Positions 37,145 through 45,882 of a DNA stretch of 64,000 nucleotides are shown here, one piece after another; position 1 is the stretch's first letter, and each line of letters opens with the position of its first letter. Source of the stretch: Actinomycetota bacterium (GTDB taxonomy: Bacteria > Actinomycetota > UBA4738 > CADDZG01 > WHSQ01). A program made the position numbers and the translations under genes. The notes under the pieces were generated by a model. That model did no database searches. It was not told the origin of the DNA and saw only the letters and a program-made list of their open reading frames with translations. The stretch spans positions 62,001 through 126,000 of the forward strand of contig JAUJNU010000001.1 in NCBI GenBank assembly GCA_030448085.1. The letters are read 5' to 3'.

Positions 37145-38032
37145 ATGGGGGATCTTCTGATCGGCACCGCATCCTGGACGGACAAGTCACTTCTCGGATC
37201 GGGTTGGTACCCCAAGGGCGCCGACAGCGCCGAGGACCGGCTCAAGTTCTACGCCACCCAGTTCCCCCTCGTCGAGGTGGACTCGACCTACTACTTCCCG
37301 CCGAGCGAGAAGAACTCGGAGTTATGGGTCGAGCGCACTCCGCCCGACTTCACCTTCAACATCAAGATGTTCTCGCTCTTGACGCAGCACCCGACGAAGC
37401 CCCAGGCCCTGTACAAGGACCTCGATGTCCCCCAGGGAAAGAAGAGCCTCTATCTCGGTGACCTCGAGCCGAATGCCGTCGATGAGGTTTGGGATCGGTT
37501 CCTGGCCGCCCTCAAGCCGCTGGCCGAAGCCGGCAAGCTGGGTGCTCTGCTGTGCCAGTTCCCGCCCTGGTTCACGATCGGCCGCAAGAACAAGGACTAT
37601 GTCCTCGAGTGCACCCGCAGGGCCGCGCCTTTCCAGATCTGTGTCGAGTTCCGGAACAAGACGTGGATGTCCGAGGACAACGTGAGCGAGACGCTCGATT
37701 TCCTGGAGGGCCACGGGCTGCCGTACGTGTGCGTCGATATGCCGCAGGGGTTCGTCAGCTCCATCCCGCCCGTCGTAGCCGCGACATCGGACCTTGCGGT
37801 GGTGAGGTTCCACGGCCATAACGCAGAGGAGTGGGAGAGCGGGTCGGTGCAGAGGCGTTTCGCCTACCTCTACTCATCCGAGGAGCTGAAGGACTGGGTT
37901 CCCAAGATCGAGAAACTCTCCGAACAGGCGTCGACGACCCACATCCTGATGAACAACTGCCACAGAGACTACGCGCAGCGCAACGCGAGCGAGCTGGCGG
38001 AGCTGTTACACCGGCCGAGCGAGAGCGATTAG
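37145..38032 (+). CDS. DUF72 family protein, copy 2
   Basis: The 295-residue protein starts at ATG 37145. It has the family markers GTASWTDKSLL, VEVDSTYYFPPSEKN, FTFNIKMFSLLTQHPT, LGALLCQFPPWF, CVEFRNKTWM and VRFHGHNAEEW. It is longer than copy 1, with an insert around residues 85-115. The two copies are diverged paralogues, perhaps a heterodimer. Confidence 0.88.
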   Translation: MGDLLIGTASWTDKSLLGSGWYPKGADSAEDRLKFYATQFPLVEVDSTYYFPPSEKNSELWVERTPPDFTFNIKMFSLLTQHPTKPQALYKDLDVPQGKKSLYLGDLEPNAVDEVWDRFLAALKPLAEAGKLGALLCQFPPWFTIGRKNKDYVLECTRRAAPFQICVEFRNKTWMSEDNVSETLDFLEGHGLPYVCVDMPQGFVSSIPPVVAATSDLAVVRFHGHNAEEWESGSVQRRFAYLYSSEELKDWVPKIEKLSEQASTTHILMNNCHRDYAQRNASELAELLHRPSESD

Positions 38033-38085
38033 TCCGATGATGAGGATGAGGCTTGTACCTCCTTCCATTACGAGCTCATTGCCCA

Positions 38086-38091
38086 TAGTCT
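38086..38091 (+). promoter_or_regulatory. -10 element (TAGTCT) before padR
   Basis: It ends 6 nt before GTG 38098. Confidence 0.4.
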
Positions 38092-38097
38092 CAACCG

Positions 38098-38433
38098 GTG
38101 AGACGACGTCTCGGAGAACTGCTGGAGTCGGAGCGTCGGGTCCTGGAGGTCATTGCTAAGCGTGACGAGATCCACGGGTTCGCTCTGGCGACGGAACTGG
38201 GACCCGAGGACGACAGTAAGCGCCTGATCGGCCACGGGACCCTGTACAAGGCCCTCGATCGGCTGCGCGAGCAGGGCTACCTCGAGTCTCGCTGGGAGGA
38301 TCCTGCTGACGCCGAGCGAGAGCGGCGACCGCGCCGCCGGCTGTATCGCATCACAGACGCTGGTCGCGTTGTGGTTACAGCTTCCGACCGCGGGCGGTCG
38401 AAGGCATCAGTCCCAAGGGAGGCAACGTCTTGA
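38098..38433 (+). CDS. PadR family transcriptional regulator
   Basis: The 111-residue protein has the PadR winged helix: RRVLEVIAKRDEIHGFALA, the recognition segment IGHGTLYKALDRLREQGYLES and the wing RRRLYRITDAGR. The C-terminal dimer helix is short. It overlaps by 4 bp (TTGA) a small membrane-protein gene. PadR regulators are usually paired with such membrane proteins or transporters, and often repress their own operon. Confidence 0.85.
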   Translation: MRRRLGELLESERRVLEVIAKRDEIHGFALATELGPEDDSKRLIGHGTLYKALDRLREQGYLESRWEDPADAERERRPRRRLYRITDAGRVVVTASDRGRSKASVPREATS

Positions 38434-38834
38434 CACGATCAAGCCTTGCGACACGTGTGGTCGATCGATGGGTTGGGCTCTACACGCTGGCGCTCCCGCG
38501 TTCGGTCGCGGTTGAACGGAGGGACGAGGTCCTCTCGGACGTCTGGGAAGAACAGGCTGCAGGACGGCGGTCATTGGGCGTTCTGGCGAGAGCCGCCGCC
38601 GGTGCGCCCGCCGATCTCGCGTGGCGAGCAAAGAAAGGATTTGTAGCGCCCTGGCTCAGACCGGCGGCTCGCCTGACCCTGACGGCCGTCGTGCTCTTTT
38701 GCCTCGCAGTGATCCAACACGAAATGGGTCGGCACACCTTCATCGGAAACGCGATCTACGCCTCTTGGTTCGCGTTTGCCTTCGCTGCCGTCCCCGTCGC
38801 GGCTATCGGGACATGGCGCCGATACAAGAAATGA
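38430..38834 (+). CDS. Membrane protein cotranslated with PadR
   Basis: TTG 38430 overlaps the padR stop. Residues 1-75 are a soluble helical part with ERRDEVLSDVWEEQAAGR, seen in many PadR-linked proteins. Two TM segments (~80-97 and ~108-126) follow. It may act as a membrane partner that affects PadR or an envelope process; no enzyme motif is visible. Confidence 0.65.
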   Translation: MTRSSLATRVVDRWVGLYTLALPRSVAVERRDEVLSDVWEEQAAGRRSLGVLARAAAGAPADLAWRAKKGFVAPWLRPAARLTLTAVVLFCLAVIQHEMGRHTFIGNAIYASWFAFAFAAVPVAAIGTWRRYKK

Positions 38835-38851
38835 CTGGGCCCCGGTACTTG

Positions 38852-38873
38852 TATGGGAAGGTACCTTCCCATA
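38852..38873. promoter_or_regulatory. Perfect 22-bp palindrome
   Basis: The left arm TATGGGAAGGT is repeated inverted without a gap (centre GGTACC). It lies 12 bp before ATG 38886 and 18 bp after the PadR-pair stop. It may be an operator or form an RNA hairpin over the start of the next gene. Confidence 0.65.
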
Positions 38874-38885
38874 AGCTTCGCTCAC

Positions 38886-39087
38886 ATGGCGGATCGAGAC
38901 CGGAACCAGAAGCCACTGTGGATCAGCGCGATCGTGACGACGATCGCCGTCGGGCTTTTCCCCGGCTGAACGCGGTTCTGGCGGAGGATGTCCCATCTGG
39001 CACCCGATCCCGAGGCACGGATATTGCTTCCCGCCATCTTGGTGCTCAGCGTCTTGCTGTTTGTCTTCGTCGGAAGACGAGCGTGAA
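38886..39087 (+). pseudogene. Small two-TM membrane protein, frameshifted
   Basis: ATG 38886 encodes RNQKPLWISAIVTTIAVGLFP, a single TM, then a stop at ~38967. The next piece in another frame (SHLAPDPEARILLPAILVLS and a hydrophobic run ending RRA) ends at TGA 39085-39087. The two pieces may be one small protein with two TMs, split by indels. The family is not recognised. Confidence 0.4.
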
Positions 39088-39335
39088 ACGCGCGACGGTA
39101 ACAACAAGCCTGCAAAGGTCGGATTGGTATGCGGTGTGCTGAGCCTCGTCGGCGGCGTCGCCTTCTTCTTGTCGCTGCCGATCATGCTGGGTGGCCTCGC
39201 CACGACCTTGGGCGTCGAAGGGCGCAAAAGAGCCACCTCACAGGGTCGATCCGTCAAGCGAACGCCGCAACCGCATTGGGCGTTCTTGGTTTCGTGCTGG
39301 GTGGCGTGATCTGGCTGCTCGCAGGCGACATCTGA
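39061..39335 (+). pseudogene. DUF4190-like small membrane protein, frameshifted
   Basis: TTG 39061 starts a short acidic stretch followed by AKVGLVCGVLSLVGGVAFF (a DUF4190-like TM) and LATTLGVEGRKRA. At ~39250 the frame changes to NAATALGVLGFVLGGVIWLL, the second TM, ending at TGA 39335. Two TMs around a loop with a GRK motif fit the DUF4190 pattern. The start is uncertain because it overlaps the previous gene. Confidence 0.5.
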
Positions 39336-39391
39336 GCGCCGGATGCCGGGCTAGTCACGTTCTTGTTGATGGGGACACGAGGGGGCAGGAC

Positions 39392-39490
39392 ATGCACACC
39401 AGGTTCCCTCGTTCCGTCGCGATCGTGAGCCTCGCAACCGCCTCTTGCGGCGGCGGGGCCGACACCACCCTGAACGACGCGCTGGGGTAG
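39392..39490 (+). CDS. Short lipoprotein-like gene remnant
   Basis: ATG 39392 encodes 32 residues with a signal-like start (RSVAIVSLATASCGGG) and a possible lipobox cysteine, then a stop at 39490. The 39491-39799 region behind it has no complete gene. Readable pieces such as KGGTDFTRERMTWSRT in one frame suggest a decayed continuation. Confidence 0.3.
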   Translation: MHTRFPRSVAIVSLATASCGGGADTTLNDALG

Positions 39491-39799
39491 GCACCTCTCT
39501 TGCGGGCCGTTTCGGTGGAGGAGTTCGGGTTGCCCGATCGTCGAGGGTGGCGCTGACGCACGATCGTGAAGGGCGGCACCGACTTCACCCGAGAGCGTAT
39601 GACATGGTCCCGAACAAGGGACCCGTTTGGCACAACCTGTCTCACAGCGATCGATCCTTGCCTTAACCGCTTGTGAAATAGCTGGTCCACGGCGGGGAGG
39701 GTTCCGTCACTCGGTGTTCAGGTAGCTTCTTGACCGTCCCAGGCTTCTAAGCTCCGCCGTTCAACTCCAGCGGCGTCATCTGGCCGCAGGAGGCATCGA

Positions 39800-40585
39800 A
39801 TGGATCGCGTGAATGGCCGCCGGGCATGGGCATTCGCCGCGGCGTTGGCCTGCGTGGTGGCCCTAACCAGCCCCGCCCCTGTGAGCCCGCCGGCTGTGGC
39901 GGCAGCCTCCCCGACCAGGCCCCTCGTGCTCCCCATCCCACCCGGGGAGACCTGGTACGTGTGCCAGGGCTACCACGGTGGCGTCACGCACACCGAAACG
40001 CTTGCCCTCGACCTCTCCGTCGCCCCCCGGTCCGTTGGGCCCCGAGGGTGCATGGCGCGCACTAGATATTCCTCGGCCGGCGCTACCGTCAGCTCGCCCA
40101 CGTCGGGCACCGCCCACCGGCGGCCCGGTGCTGCGGCGACGACTTCCTCTGCGTCACCTTCGACTCCGGAGGGAGCGCCGCGATAGGGCACCTATACAAG
40201 CGGGTCCCGAGCGGAACCCGTTCAGACGGGGGACCGGATCGGAGCAGTTGCCTGGCCCCGCCCCTCGAACGGGGACTACGCGCATATCCACGTCCAGGTC
40301 CATCCCACCCCGAACTGCACAGAGGGGAGCGATCCGGTCCCGTTCGATGAGGCCTACGGTTTCAAGTGGGCGTGCACGCCCAACCTTCCTTACTCAGGGA
40401 ACGTCAATCAGCACTCTGGGCTGGCGGTGACCCGGTGCGACTCGATCGCCGGGCCTCCCCGTTTCCCCACGGACCCGAGACGAACGGGACGTCGGGCCCG
40501 AGGCAGCAAAGTGGGGCGAGGAGGACGATCACGCAGATACTGCATTTGGTTGGGTCACCGCTGGCTGATTGACCGTCAGGGTTAG
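39800..40585 (+). pseudogene. Secreted M23-like peptidase, frameshifted
   Basis: ATG 39800 follows AGGAGG. The signal peptide is AWAFAAALACVVALTSPAP. The mature start PPGETWYVCQGYHGGVTHTETLALDLS resembles secreted actinobacterial M23/lysostaphin-type proteins. After ~40050 the frame breaks. FLCVTFDSGGSAAIGHLYK and GDYAHIHVQVHPTPNC (HxH zinc motif) appear in other frames. The last frame ends near 40585. It would act on the cell wall outside the cell; several zinc ligands cannot be checked across the breaks. Confidence 0.5.
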
Positions 40586-41698
40586 GGGGTTTGAGCTTCC
40601 CCTGCCAACCGGTCCTGCTCGGTCTTCGCTCGGTGGCAGTGCCAGCACCGGGGGTTGAGATTGTCGTAAGAAGCGGGGCCGAGAGCCACATGAGGCTCGA
40701 GATGGTCGAACTCGGTCCTGAAGCGGTTGCCGCAATCCACGCAGGCGACCCCATCAAATGAGGGTGGCTCGCCGAGCTCGAGCGCGATGGCCACCTCGAC
40801 CGGGATGTTCCGGGTCCACCTACGCAGGTGACGCAGATCTTTGCCGTCGTAGATGACCCCACTGAGGAAAGCGTCCTTGGCGATCTCCTTCGCCCCTGCG
40901 GAGAGACCGGCCCCAGCCCAGGGATCTTGCAGACCTCTCCCTCGCGCACGTCGTTCCAGCCCCTCTTTGCCACTTCGTAACTCACCAGCACGACCAGCTC
41001 GGGCCGTCGTGATGGGCCTTGCCATTGCCTGCGAGATAGAACGGCGCGTAGGCGTCGGCCAGGTAGCGCTCGTATGGCTCAGCGCCTCGGGCGCCCGATC
41101 TCGCCCGCGCGTGCCTGGCCAGGCGGGTTGCCTCTGCTTCGGCCGCTTCACTATCGGAGCGCCGACGTGAGGCTGGAGGGCGAGGTGGATGTGCATCATG
41201 CCGAGCTCGTCCGTGTGTGAGCGAGCCGAACGAGCTGCATGCTGACGAGCGAAGAGGTCCAGGTGTTGCTCTGCCTCGAGCTTCTTCTTGCGAGCTTTCT
41301 CCCTTAGAACATGGAAACTCTCTTCTTGGGCAACTGCGACGAGCTCTTCGCTGCGCCGGGGCAAGACTCCTCGGCAGAAGCTGATCTCGCCGGCCTGCTC
41401 GAGGGAGATGTCGCCGTGCTGCACAGCGGCGGTGAGCTCCGCCGACTGTGCCATGACCTGACCGGTAGTGACCAAAGCCTTCCCGTGACCGTTCGAAGTG
41501 CCGGTGAGCTTGGATATCTCCACCGCGTCCCCCACCTTGCGCGACAGGCTGGCGATCCCGAAGTCTGATAACCGACGAGCACGGGCGTAGCTGCCGAGCA
41601 GCCGACGTGCTGCCGCGACAGGCAGCAGCTCGGACTGGAGGTCCGCGCCTCGCCTTCTCCAACAACTCGATGGCCTGCTCGATCAGTGCGATGTGCAT
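40582..41698 (-). pseudogene. HNH endonuclease with DUF222-like N-domain, frameshifted
   Basis: ATG 41698 gives the start MHIALIEQAIELLEKA. Pieces in three frames give a DUF222-like helical region (LSRKVGDAVEISKLTGTSN, ELTAAVQHGDISLEQAGEI) and a C-terminal HNH domain: CVDCGNRFRTEFDHLEPH, NLNPRCWHCHRAKT. Two CxxC pairs and FDH are the zinc and active-site motifs. This family is common in actinobacteria, in 13E12-type repeat elements. It may be a mobile or decayed nuclease. The stop is at 40582. Confidence 0.7.
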
Positions 41699-41991
41699 GA
41701 CTGATCCTGACGAGGGGTGAGACAAGAATCGTCCCGATGGCGGTTGCACCGATGATGTCCGGGCTCTAGATCCGGATCGCCGGCAGAACCTCCGCGCTAG
41801 TCGTTCACCTGCTCCTCGGGGCTCTCGTCCCACGGGACTGAAGCTCGGCACCTGAGCGAGGTGGAATAGACAAGACACCACGCGCGTCGGCAGGGGGGAC
41901 GTGAGGACGTCCAGCTTCAGATACCCGGCAGATCCTCGATCTCGGCCGGAACTTGCGGCGGGGGGTGTTAAGCGTATGATTTAATCATTCG
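41699..41991. promoter_or_regulatory. Intergenic region with promoter and 13-bp palindrome before DUF2071
   Basis: There is no gene here. TTGCGG (41953-41958), a 16-nt spacer and TATGAT (41975-41980) form a likely promoter. The inverted repeat ATGATT-T-AATCAT (41976-41988) covers the -10 and reaches 3 bp before ATG 41992, so a repressor bound there would block initiation. Confidence 0.5.
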
Positions 41992-42759
41992 ATGAACACC
42001 GGAGCCGGGAGGAGCGCCATGGAGCTCACTATGAAAGGGACCATCGACCGGCGGCTGCTGATCAACTTCGCAGTGGACCCCGACGTCCTCGAGGAGGTCT
42101 TGCCACGTCCATTCAGCCCGAAGGTGGTCGGGGACCGGGCCGTAGCGGGCATCTGCCTGATCCGACTGGCGCACATGAGGCCGGGGTTCCTGCCACCGAC
42201 CGCCGGAGTCACCTCCGAGAACGCCGCTCATCGGATCGCGGTCGTGTGGGAGGACGAGACGGGGTCGCAGGAAGGCGTCTTCATCCCTCGGCGGGATACC
42301 TCTTCCCGCCTGAACGTGATGGTCGGCGGTCGCCTGTTCCCAGGGGTCCACCACCACGCGAGCTTCGACGTGAGGGAGTCCGACCCGCACTACCGGGTCG
42401 CCTTCCGGAGCGATGACGGGACGGCGGAGGTGATGGTCTCGGGACGAACCGCGAACGCCCTTCCCTCGGATTCCCTCTTCTCGTCGCTAGAGGAGATATC
42501 CGCTTTCTTCGAAGCGGGCTCGGCGGGTTACTCGGCCACATCCGATCCTCAGCGCCACGATGGTTTGCGATTGAAGGCCTACTCGTGGCAGGTGACGCCC
42601 TTCGCCGTAGATGAGGTTCGTTCGAGCTTCTTCGACGACCCCTCTCTGTTTCCCCGGGGCACAGCAACGTTCGACAGCGCGCTGATGATGCGGGGGATCG
42701 AGCACGAGTGGAAGGCGCTCCCCTCCCTTGGGCCGTCCGTGGTGGACGCGGCCGCGTGA
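41992..42759 (+). CDS. DUF2071 family protein
   Basis: The 255-residue protein opens KGTIDRRLLINFAVDPDVLEEVLP and goes on with RAVAGICLIRLAHMRP, typical for DUF2071 proteins. Its likely fold resembles acetoacetate decarboxylase-like barrels. The reaction is unknown. No operon partner follows on the same strand. The palindrome over its promoter suggests strict control. Confidence 0.75.
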   Translation: MNTGAGRSAMELTMKGTIDRRLLINFAVDPDVLEEVLPRPFSPKVVGDRAVAGICLIRLAHMRPGFLPPTAGVTSENAAHRIAVVWEDETGSQEGVFIPRRDTSSRLNVMVGGRLFPGVHHHASFDVRESDPHYRVAFRSDDGTAEVMVSGRTANALPSDSLFSSLEEISAFFEAGSAGYSATSDPQRHDGLRLKAYSWQVTPFAVDEVRSSFFDDPSLFPRGTATFDSALMMRGIEHEWKALPSLGPSVVDAAA

Positions 42760-42797
42760 CTTAGGTTCGCGATGCCGACGCCTTCTAGAAGAGCCCT

Positions 42798-43343
42798 TTA
42801 CCAATTGTCGCCCGGGCGCTCCTCGCACGAGATCGGAGCTGACAAGTCCAAGTCGGCGCTCGGCCCGAAGCACAGGACCATCACGAAGCCATCCTCGTCC
42901 TTCGAGCGGGACAGCTCACCGTTGTCCCGTCGCACGTACGTCGGGCCTTTCCATCTGGCCCACCCGAACCGCTCGTAGAAGCTGAAGAGGTCGGTCCCCA
43001 GCGCTCCCATCTCGAAGTGGGACCTGATGTGCTCGGAGGCGGCGCTCATCACCGCCGAGCCCAGCCCCCGTCGCTGTTTGGCCGGGTCCGTGGCCACGCC
43101 CTCGACGTACCCGGCCCTAAAAGGCCTCCCCGCCACCTCGAGGGCCCTCGGCACGGCCGAAGCATGAGCGGCCACCGACCCGCGCTCCTCGACGATGAAG
43201 TGCACGCCGCCGACCGTATGCGCCCAGTCCTCGTCTGTGAGATCCCCTTCGAAGGCCGCCAGCATCAGCCGGTGGATATCCTCGAGCACGTCGGGTGGTA
43301 CCTCAGCGGTCGGCAGAGCCAGGACCTCGACGCCACCTGTCAT
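42798..43343 (-). CDS. GNAT acetyltransferase, AAC(2')-I-like
   Basis: The 181-residue protein starts at ATG 43343. It follows the plan of aminoglycoside 2'-N-acetyltransferases: LTDEDWAHTVGGVHFIV, then AGYVEGVATDPAKQRRGLGSAV (acetyl-CoA motif with RRGLG), FYERFGWARWKGPTYV and the C-terminal ISCEERPGDNW. The same ending pattern (C followed by W/GD/W) occurs in mycobacterial AAC(2')-Ic. It probably acetylates an amino group of a small molecule; resistance to aminoglycosides is possible but not shown. Confidence 0.75.
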   Translation of the reverse strand: MTGGVEVLALPTAEVPPDVLEDIHRLMLAAFEGDLTDEDWAHTVGGVHFIVEERGSVAAHASAVPRALEVAGRPFRAGYVEGVATDPAKQRRGLGSAVMSAASEHIRSHFEMGALGTDLFSFYERFGWARWKGPTYVRRDNGELSRSKDEDGFVMVLCFGPSADLDLSAPISCEERPGDNW

Positions 43344-43554
43344 GCCCGAGGCTCGCCGGGGGTGTCGAAGAAGGAGACCACCCGGCCCCCGGCGCTGATC
43401 CGATCACTCACGACGCTCAAGCCTAGGACCAACCACGAAGGCGGGTCCGCGCCCGCAGGGGCAAAAGGGGCAAGCCGGGCAGACGCCACTACTCGCTCGG
43501 TCGTTGGTCGGAAATCCCTCATCTTCCAGGGCCTTCCTGCCGATAGGGCAAGGG

Positions 43555-45186
43555 ATGGGGCAATCGGCCGAAGACGTGCGCGAGGACGACGGCAGGGGGG
43601 CGCAGCGCGTCCGCACACGGCTGGTCCTCTTGGTGGCCGGGCTCTTCGCCATAGCCGCCTCCCTCGTTCAGCTCGCCCTTTCTTCTACAGAGGGCTCGTC
43701 CACTTCCTCCCTCTACGTCACCTACGCGCTGGCGATGATCCTGATCGCGTTCCTTGCATGGCAGGCGACCCTCACCTTCCAGGAGCTGCAGGACCAGAAC
43801 GCCGCGTTTCACAAGACGCTCGAGGAGCGCGAGGAGCTCACGGCCCAGCTCAGCCACAGCGCGTTCCACGACACCCTCACCGACCTCGTGAACAGGGAGC
43901 GCTTCAACGATCGGGTGAGCCATGCCCTCACCCGCAGGAGCTCGTCCCCGGTCTCGGTGGCCGTCCTGCTGCTCGACCTCGACGACTTCAAGACCATCAA
44001 CGAGTCTCTGGGCCACGCCGCGGGTGACGATCTCCTCATCGCAGTCGCGAAGCGCATCCGCAAGTGTCTCCGGCCCTCGGACACCGCATCACGGCTCGGC
44101 GCAGACGAGTTCGTGATCCTGCTGGAGGACATCGGGAGCGTCTCCGACGCGAAGGTCGTGGTGGACCGTGTCACGGAGGCCTTCGAAGAGCCTTTCGTGC
44201 TGGCGTCGACAGAGGTCAGCGTGAAGGCCAGCATCGGGATCGCGACGAACGGTGACGGGTCCGAGGACCCCGATGCCGAAGCCCTTCTCAGCCACGCCGA
44301 CGCAGCGATGTACGTCGCCAAGCGGAACGGGAAGGCCGGCTACGAGTTCTTCGAGCCGTCGATGAAGCTGGCCGTGCAGCAGAGGCTCAGCTTGCGGGCG
44401 GACCTGCAGCGCGCCATCACGAGGGAGGAGTTCTTCCTCGTCTACCAGCCGGTCGTCGACCTAGGCTCGGGCCGGGTCATGGGGGCCGAGGCGCTCGTTC
44501 GCTGGGAGCATCCGATGAGGGGCATCGTCCCGCCACTCGAGTTCATCCCGCTCGCCGAGGAAACCGGTCTGATCCTCCAGGTGGGGGAGTGGGTACTCCG
44601 GGAGGCGTGCCGCGAGGCCAAGGCCTGGGAGACGAGCCTGCCATCCCACATCCCCAAGCTCCACGTGAACGTGAACGTGTCTCAGAGGCAGCTGCAGCAT
44701 CCGGCGTTCGTCGAGATGGTGCGGTCGGCCCTCGTGGACAGCGGCCTCGATGGCACCGAGCTCTGCGTCGAGATCACGGAGAGCCTTCTGATCGAGGACT
44801 CGGACTCCACCGTGCAGAAGCTGAATGCCCTGAAGGAGCTGGGCGTGCAGGTTGCGATCGATGACTTCGGCACCGGTTACTCGTCCCTCAGCTACCTGCG
44901 CAGGTTCCCCATCGACATCCTCAAGATCGACAGGTCCTTCATCCAGTCCATAGAGCGCGGCGTGGACGAGGCCGCTCTGGCGCAGGCGATCGTGCAACTC
45001 AGCCAGACCTTCCGGATGAGCGCCGTCGCGGAGGGGGTCGAGCTCGCGGAGCACCATCAGAAGCTGCTCAACTGGGGCTGCGAGTCGGGTCAGGGCTTCA
45101 GGTTCTCGGAGCCGCTGAGCGCCATCGCTCTGACGGCGGCCCTGAAGGAAGGCTTCATGGACGGAAAGCTCCTGACCCGAAGCTAA
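43555..45186 (+). CDS. GGDEF-EAL membrane protein (c-di-GMP turnover)
   Basis: ATG 43555 is preferred to GTG 43504. Two TMs lie at ~23-41 and ~51-70, followed by a short coiled coil. The GGDEF domain has degenerate GADEF (residues 182-186) in RLGADEFVIL. The EAL domain has EAL (312-314), a substrate-binding NVNVS, EITES, DDFGTGYSS, LKIDRSF and VAEGVE; the end reads GCESGQGF. The EAL residues are intact, so c-di-GMP hydrolysis is likely. The changed second Gly of GGDEF may reduce or abolish cyclase activity. Confidence 0.88.
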   Translation: MGQSAEDVREDDGRGAQRVRTRLVLLVAGLFAIAASLVQLALSSTEGSSTSSLYVTYALAMILIAFLAWQATLTFQELQDQNAAFHKTLEEREELTAQLSHSAFHDTLTDLVNRERFNDRVSHALTRRSSSPVSVAVLLLDLDDFKTINESLGHAAGDDLLIAVAKRIRKCLRPSDTASRLGADEFVILLEDIGSVSDAKVVVDRVTEAFEEPFVLASTEVSVKASIGIATNGDGSEDPDAEALLSHADAAMYVAKRNGKAGYEFFEPSMKLAVQQRLSLRADLQRAITREEFFLVYQPVVDLGSGRVMGAEALVRWEHPMRGIVPPLEFIPLAEETGLILQVGEWVLREACREAKAWETSLPSHIPKLHVNVNVSQRQLQHPAFVEMVRSALVDSGLDGTELCVEITESLLIEDSDSTVQKLNALKELGVQVAIDDFGTGYSSLSYLRRFPIDILKIDRSFIQSIERGVDEAALAQAIVQLSQTFRMSAVAEGVELAEHHQKLLNWGCESGQGFRFSEPLSAIALTAALKEGFMDGKLLTRS

Positions 45187-45225
45187 GTGGCGGCCCCCGG
45201 CCCCCGCCCCCCTCCCCCGAGCGGG

Positions 45226-45231
45226 TAGCCT
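45226..45231 (+). promoter_or_regulatory. -10 element (TAGCCT) before the DUF2993 gene
   Basis: It ends 6 nt before GTG 45238. Confidence 0.4.
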
Positions 45232-45237
45232 CGCCGG

Positions 45238-45882
45238 GTGAAGAAGCTGCTCGTCTTCCTGCTGATAGTGGCCGCTCTGTTGGTGGCGGGTGACTTCGTA
45301 GCCAAGAACGTGGGCGAGGCTGCAGCGGCTCGCCAGTTGAAGGATCGCCTTCAGCTCGAGGCCGAGCCGGACGTCTCCTTCGGCGGCTTCCCCTTCCTCC
45401 TCAACGTGCTGCGCGGGACCCTGCCCGACGTGAACGTTTCCGCGGGAGAGCTCACTCGGAGTGGGCTCACACTCATCGACGTGGAGCTGACCCTCAACAA
45501 GCTGCGGTTCGAGCTGCAAGACGCGCATCAGCGGCGGCGCGGGCTCTGCCACGGCGAAGAGCGCCGATGGCAGTGCGAGCATCTCCGAGAACGAGATCAA
45601 CGCCGTCCTCGGGAAGGAAGGCGCCCCCTTCACCGTCACGCTCGAGGACGGAGGTGCCTCTGCGGAGCTCCCCGAGGTCGGAACGGTGAGCGCCTCGTTG
45701 GCGTGGCTGAGGGCAACCTGGTGCTCGACCCGGAAGGCTCCGTGCCGGCGGTCACGATCCCGCTGCCGGAGCTCTTCGAGGAGGTGGAAGACGTGACGGC
45801 AACGGCCCGGCTGGCTGAGGTCCGCCTCGATTTCCGGCTCGGGCGCTTGTCCTTCGGCGAGCTCCGCTCGGGGGACCAGTGA
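45238..45882 (+). CDS. LmeA-like DUF2993 protein, with local frame disruption
   Basis: The 214-residue protein opens with a TM/signal anchor (KKLLVFLLIVAALLVAGDF) followed by AARQLKDRLQLEAEPDVSFGGFPF, the DUF2993 signature. DVNVSAGELTRSGLTLIDVELTL follows. Between ~45525 and ~45700 the family-like peptide (SISENEINAVLGKEGAPF) is in another frame, so a pair of indels cancels. The end is intact. LmeA-type proteins act in cell-envelope mannan or lipid maturation in actinobacteria. It overlaps the next LLM gene. Confidence 0.75.
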   Translation: MKKLLVFLLIVAALLVAGDFVAKNVGEAAAARQLKDRLQLEAEPDVSFGGFPFLLNVLRGTLPDVNVSAGELTRSGLTLIDVELTLNKLRFELQDAHQRRRGLCHGEERRWQCEHLRERDQRRPREGRRPLHRHARGRRCLCGAPRGRNGERLVGVAEGNLVLDPEGSVPAVTIPLPELFEEVEDVTATARLAEVRLDFRLGRLSFGELRSGDQ

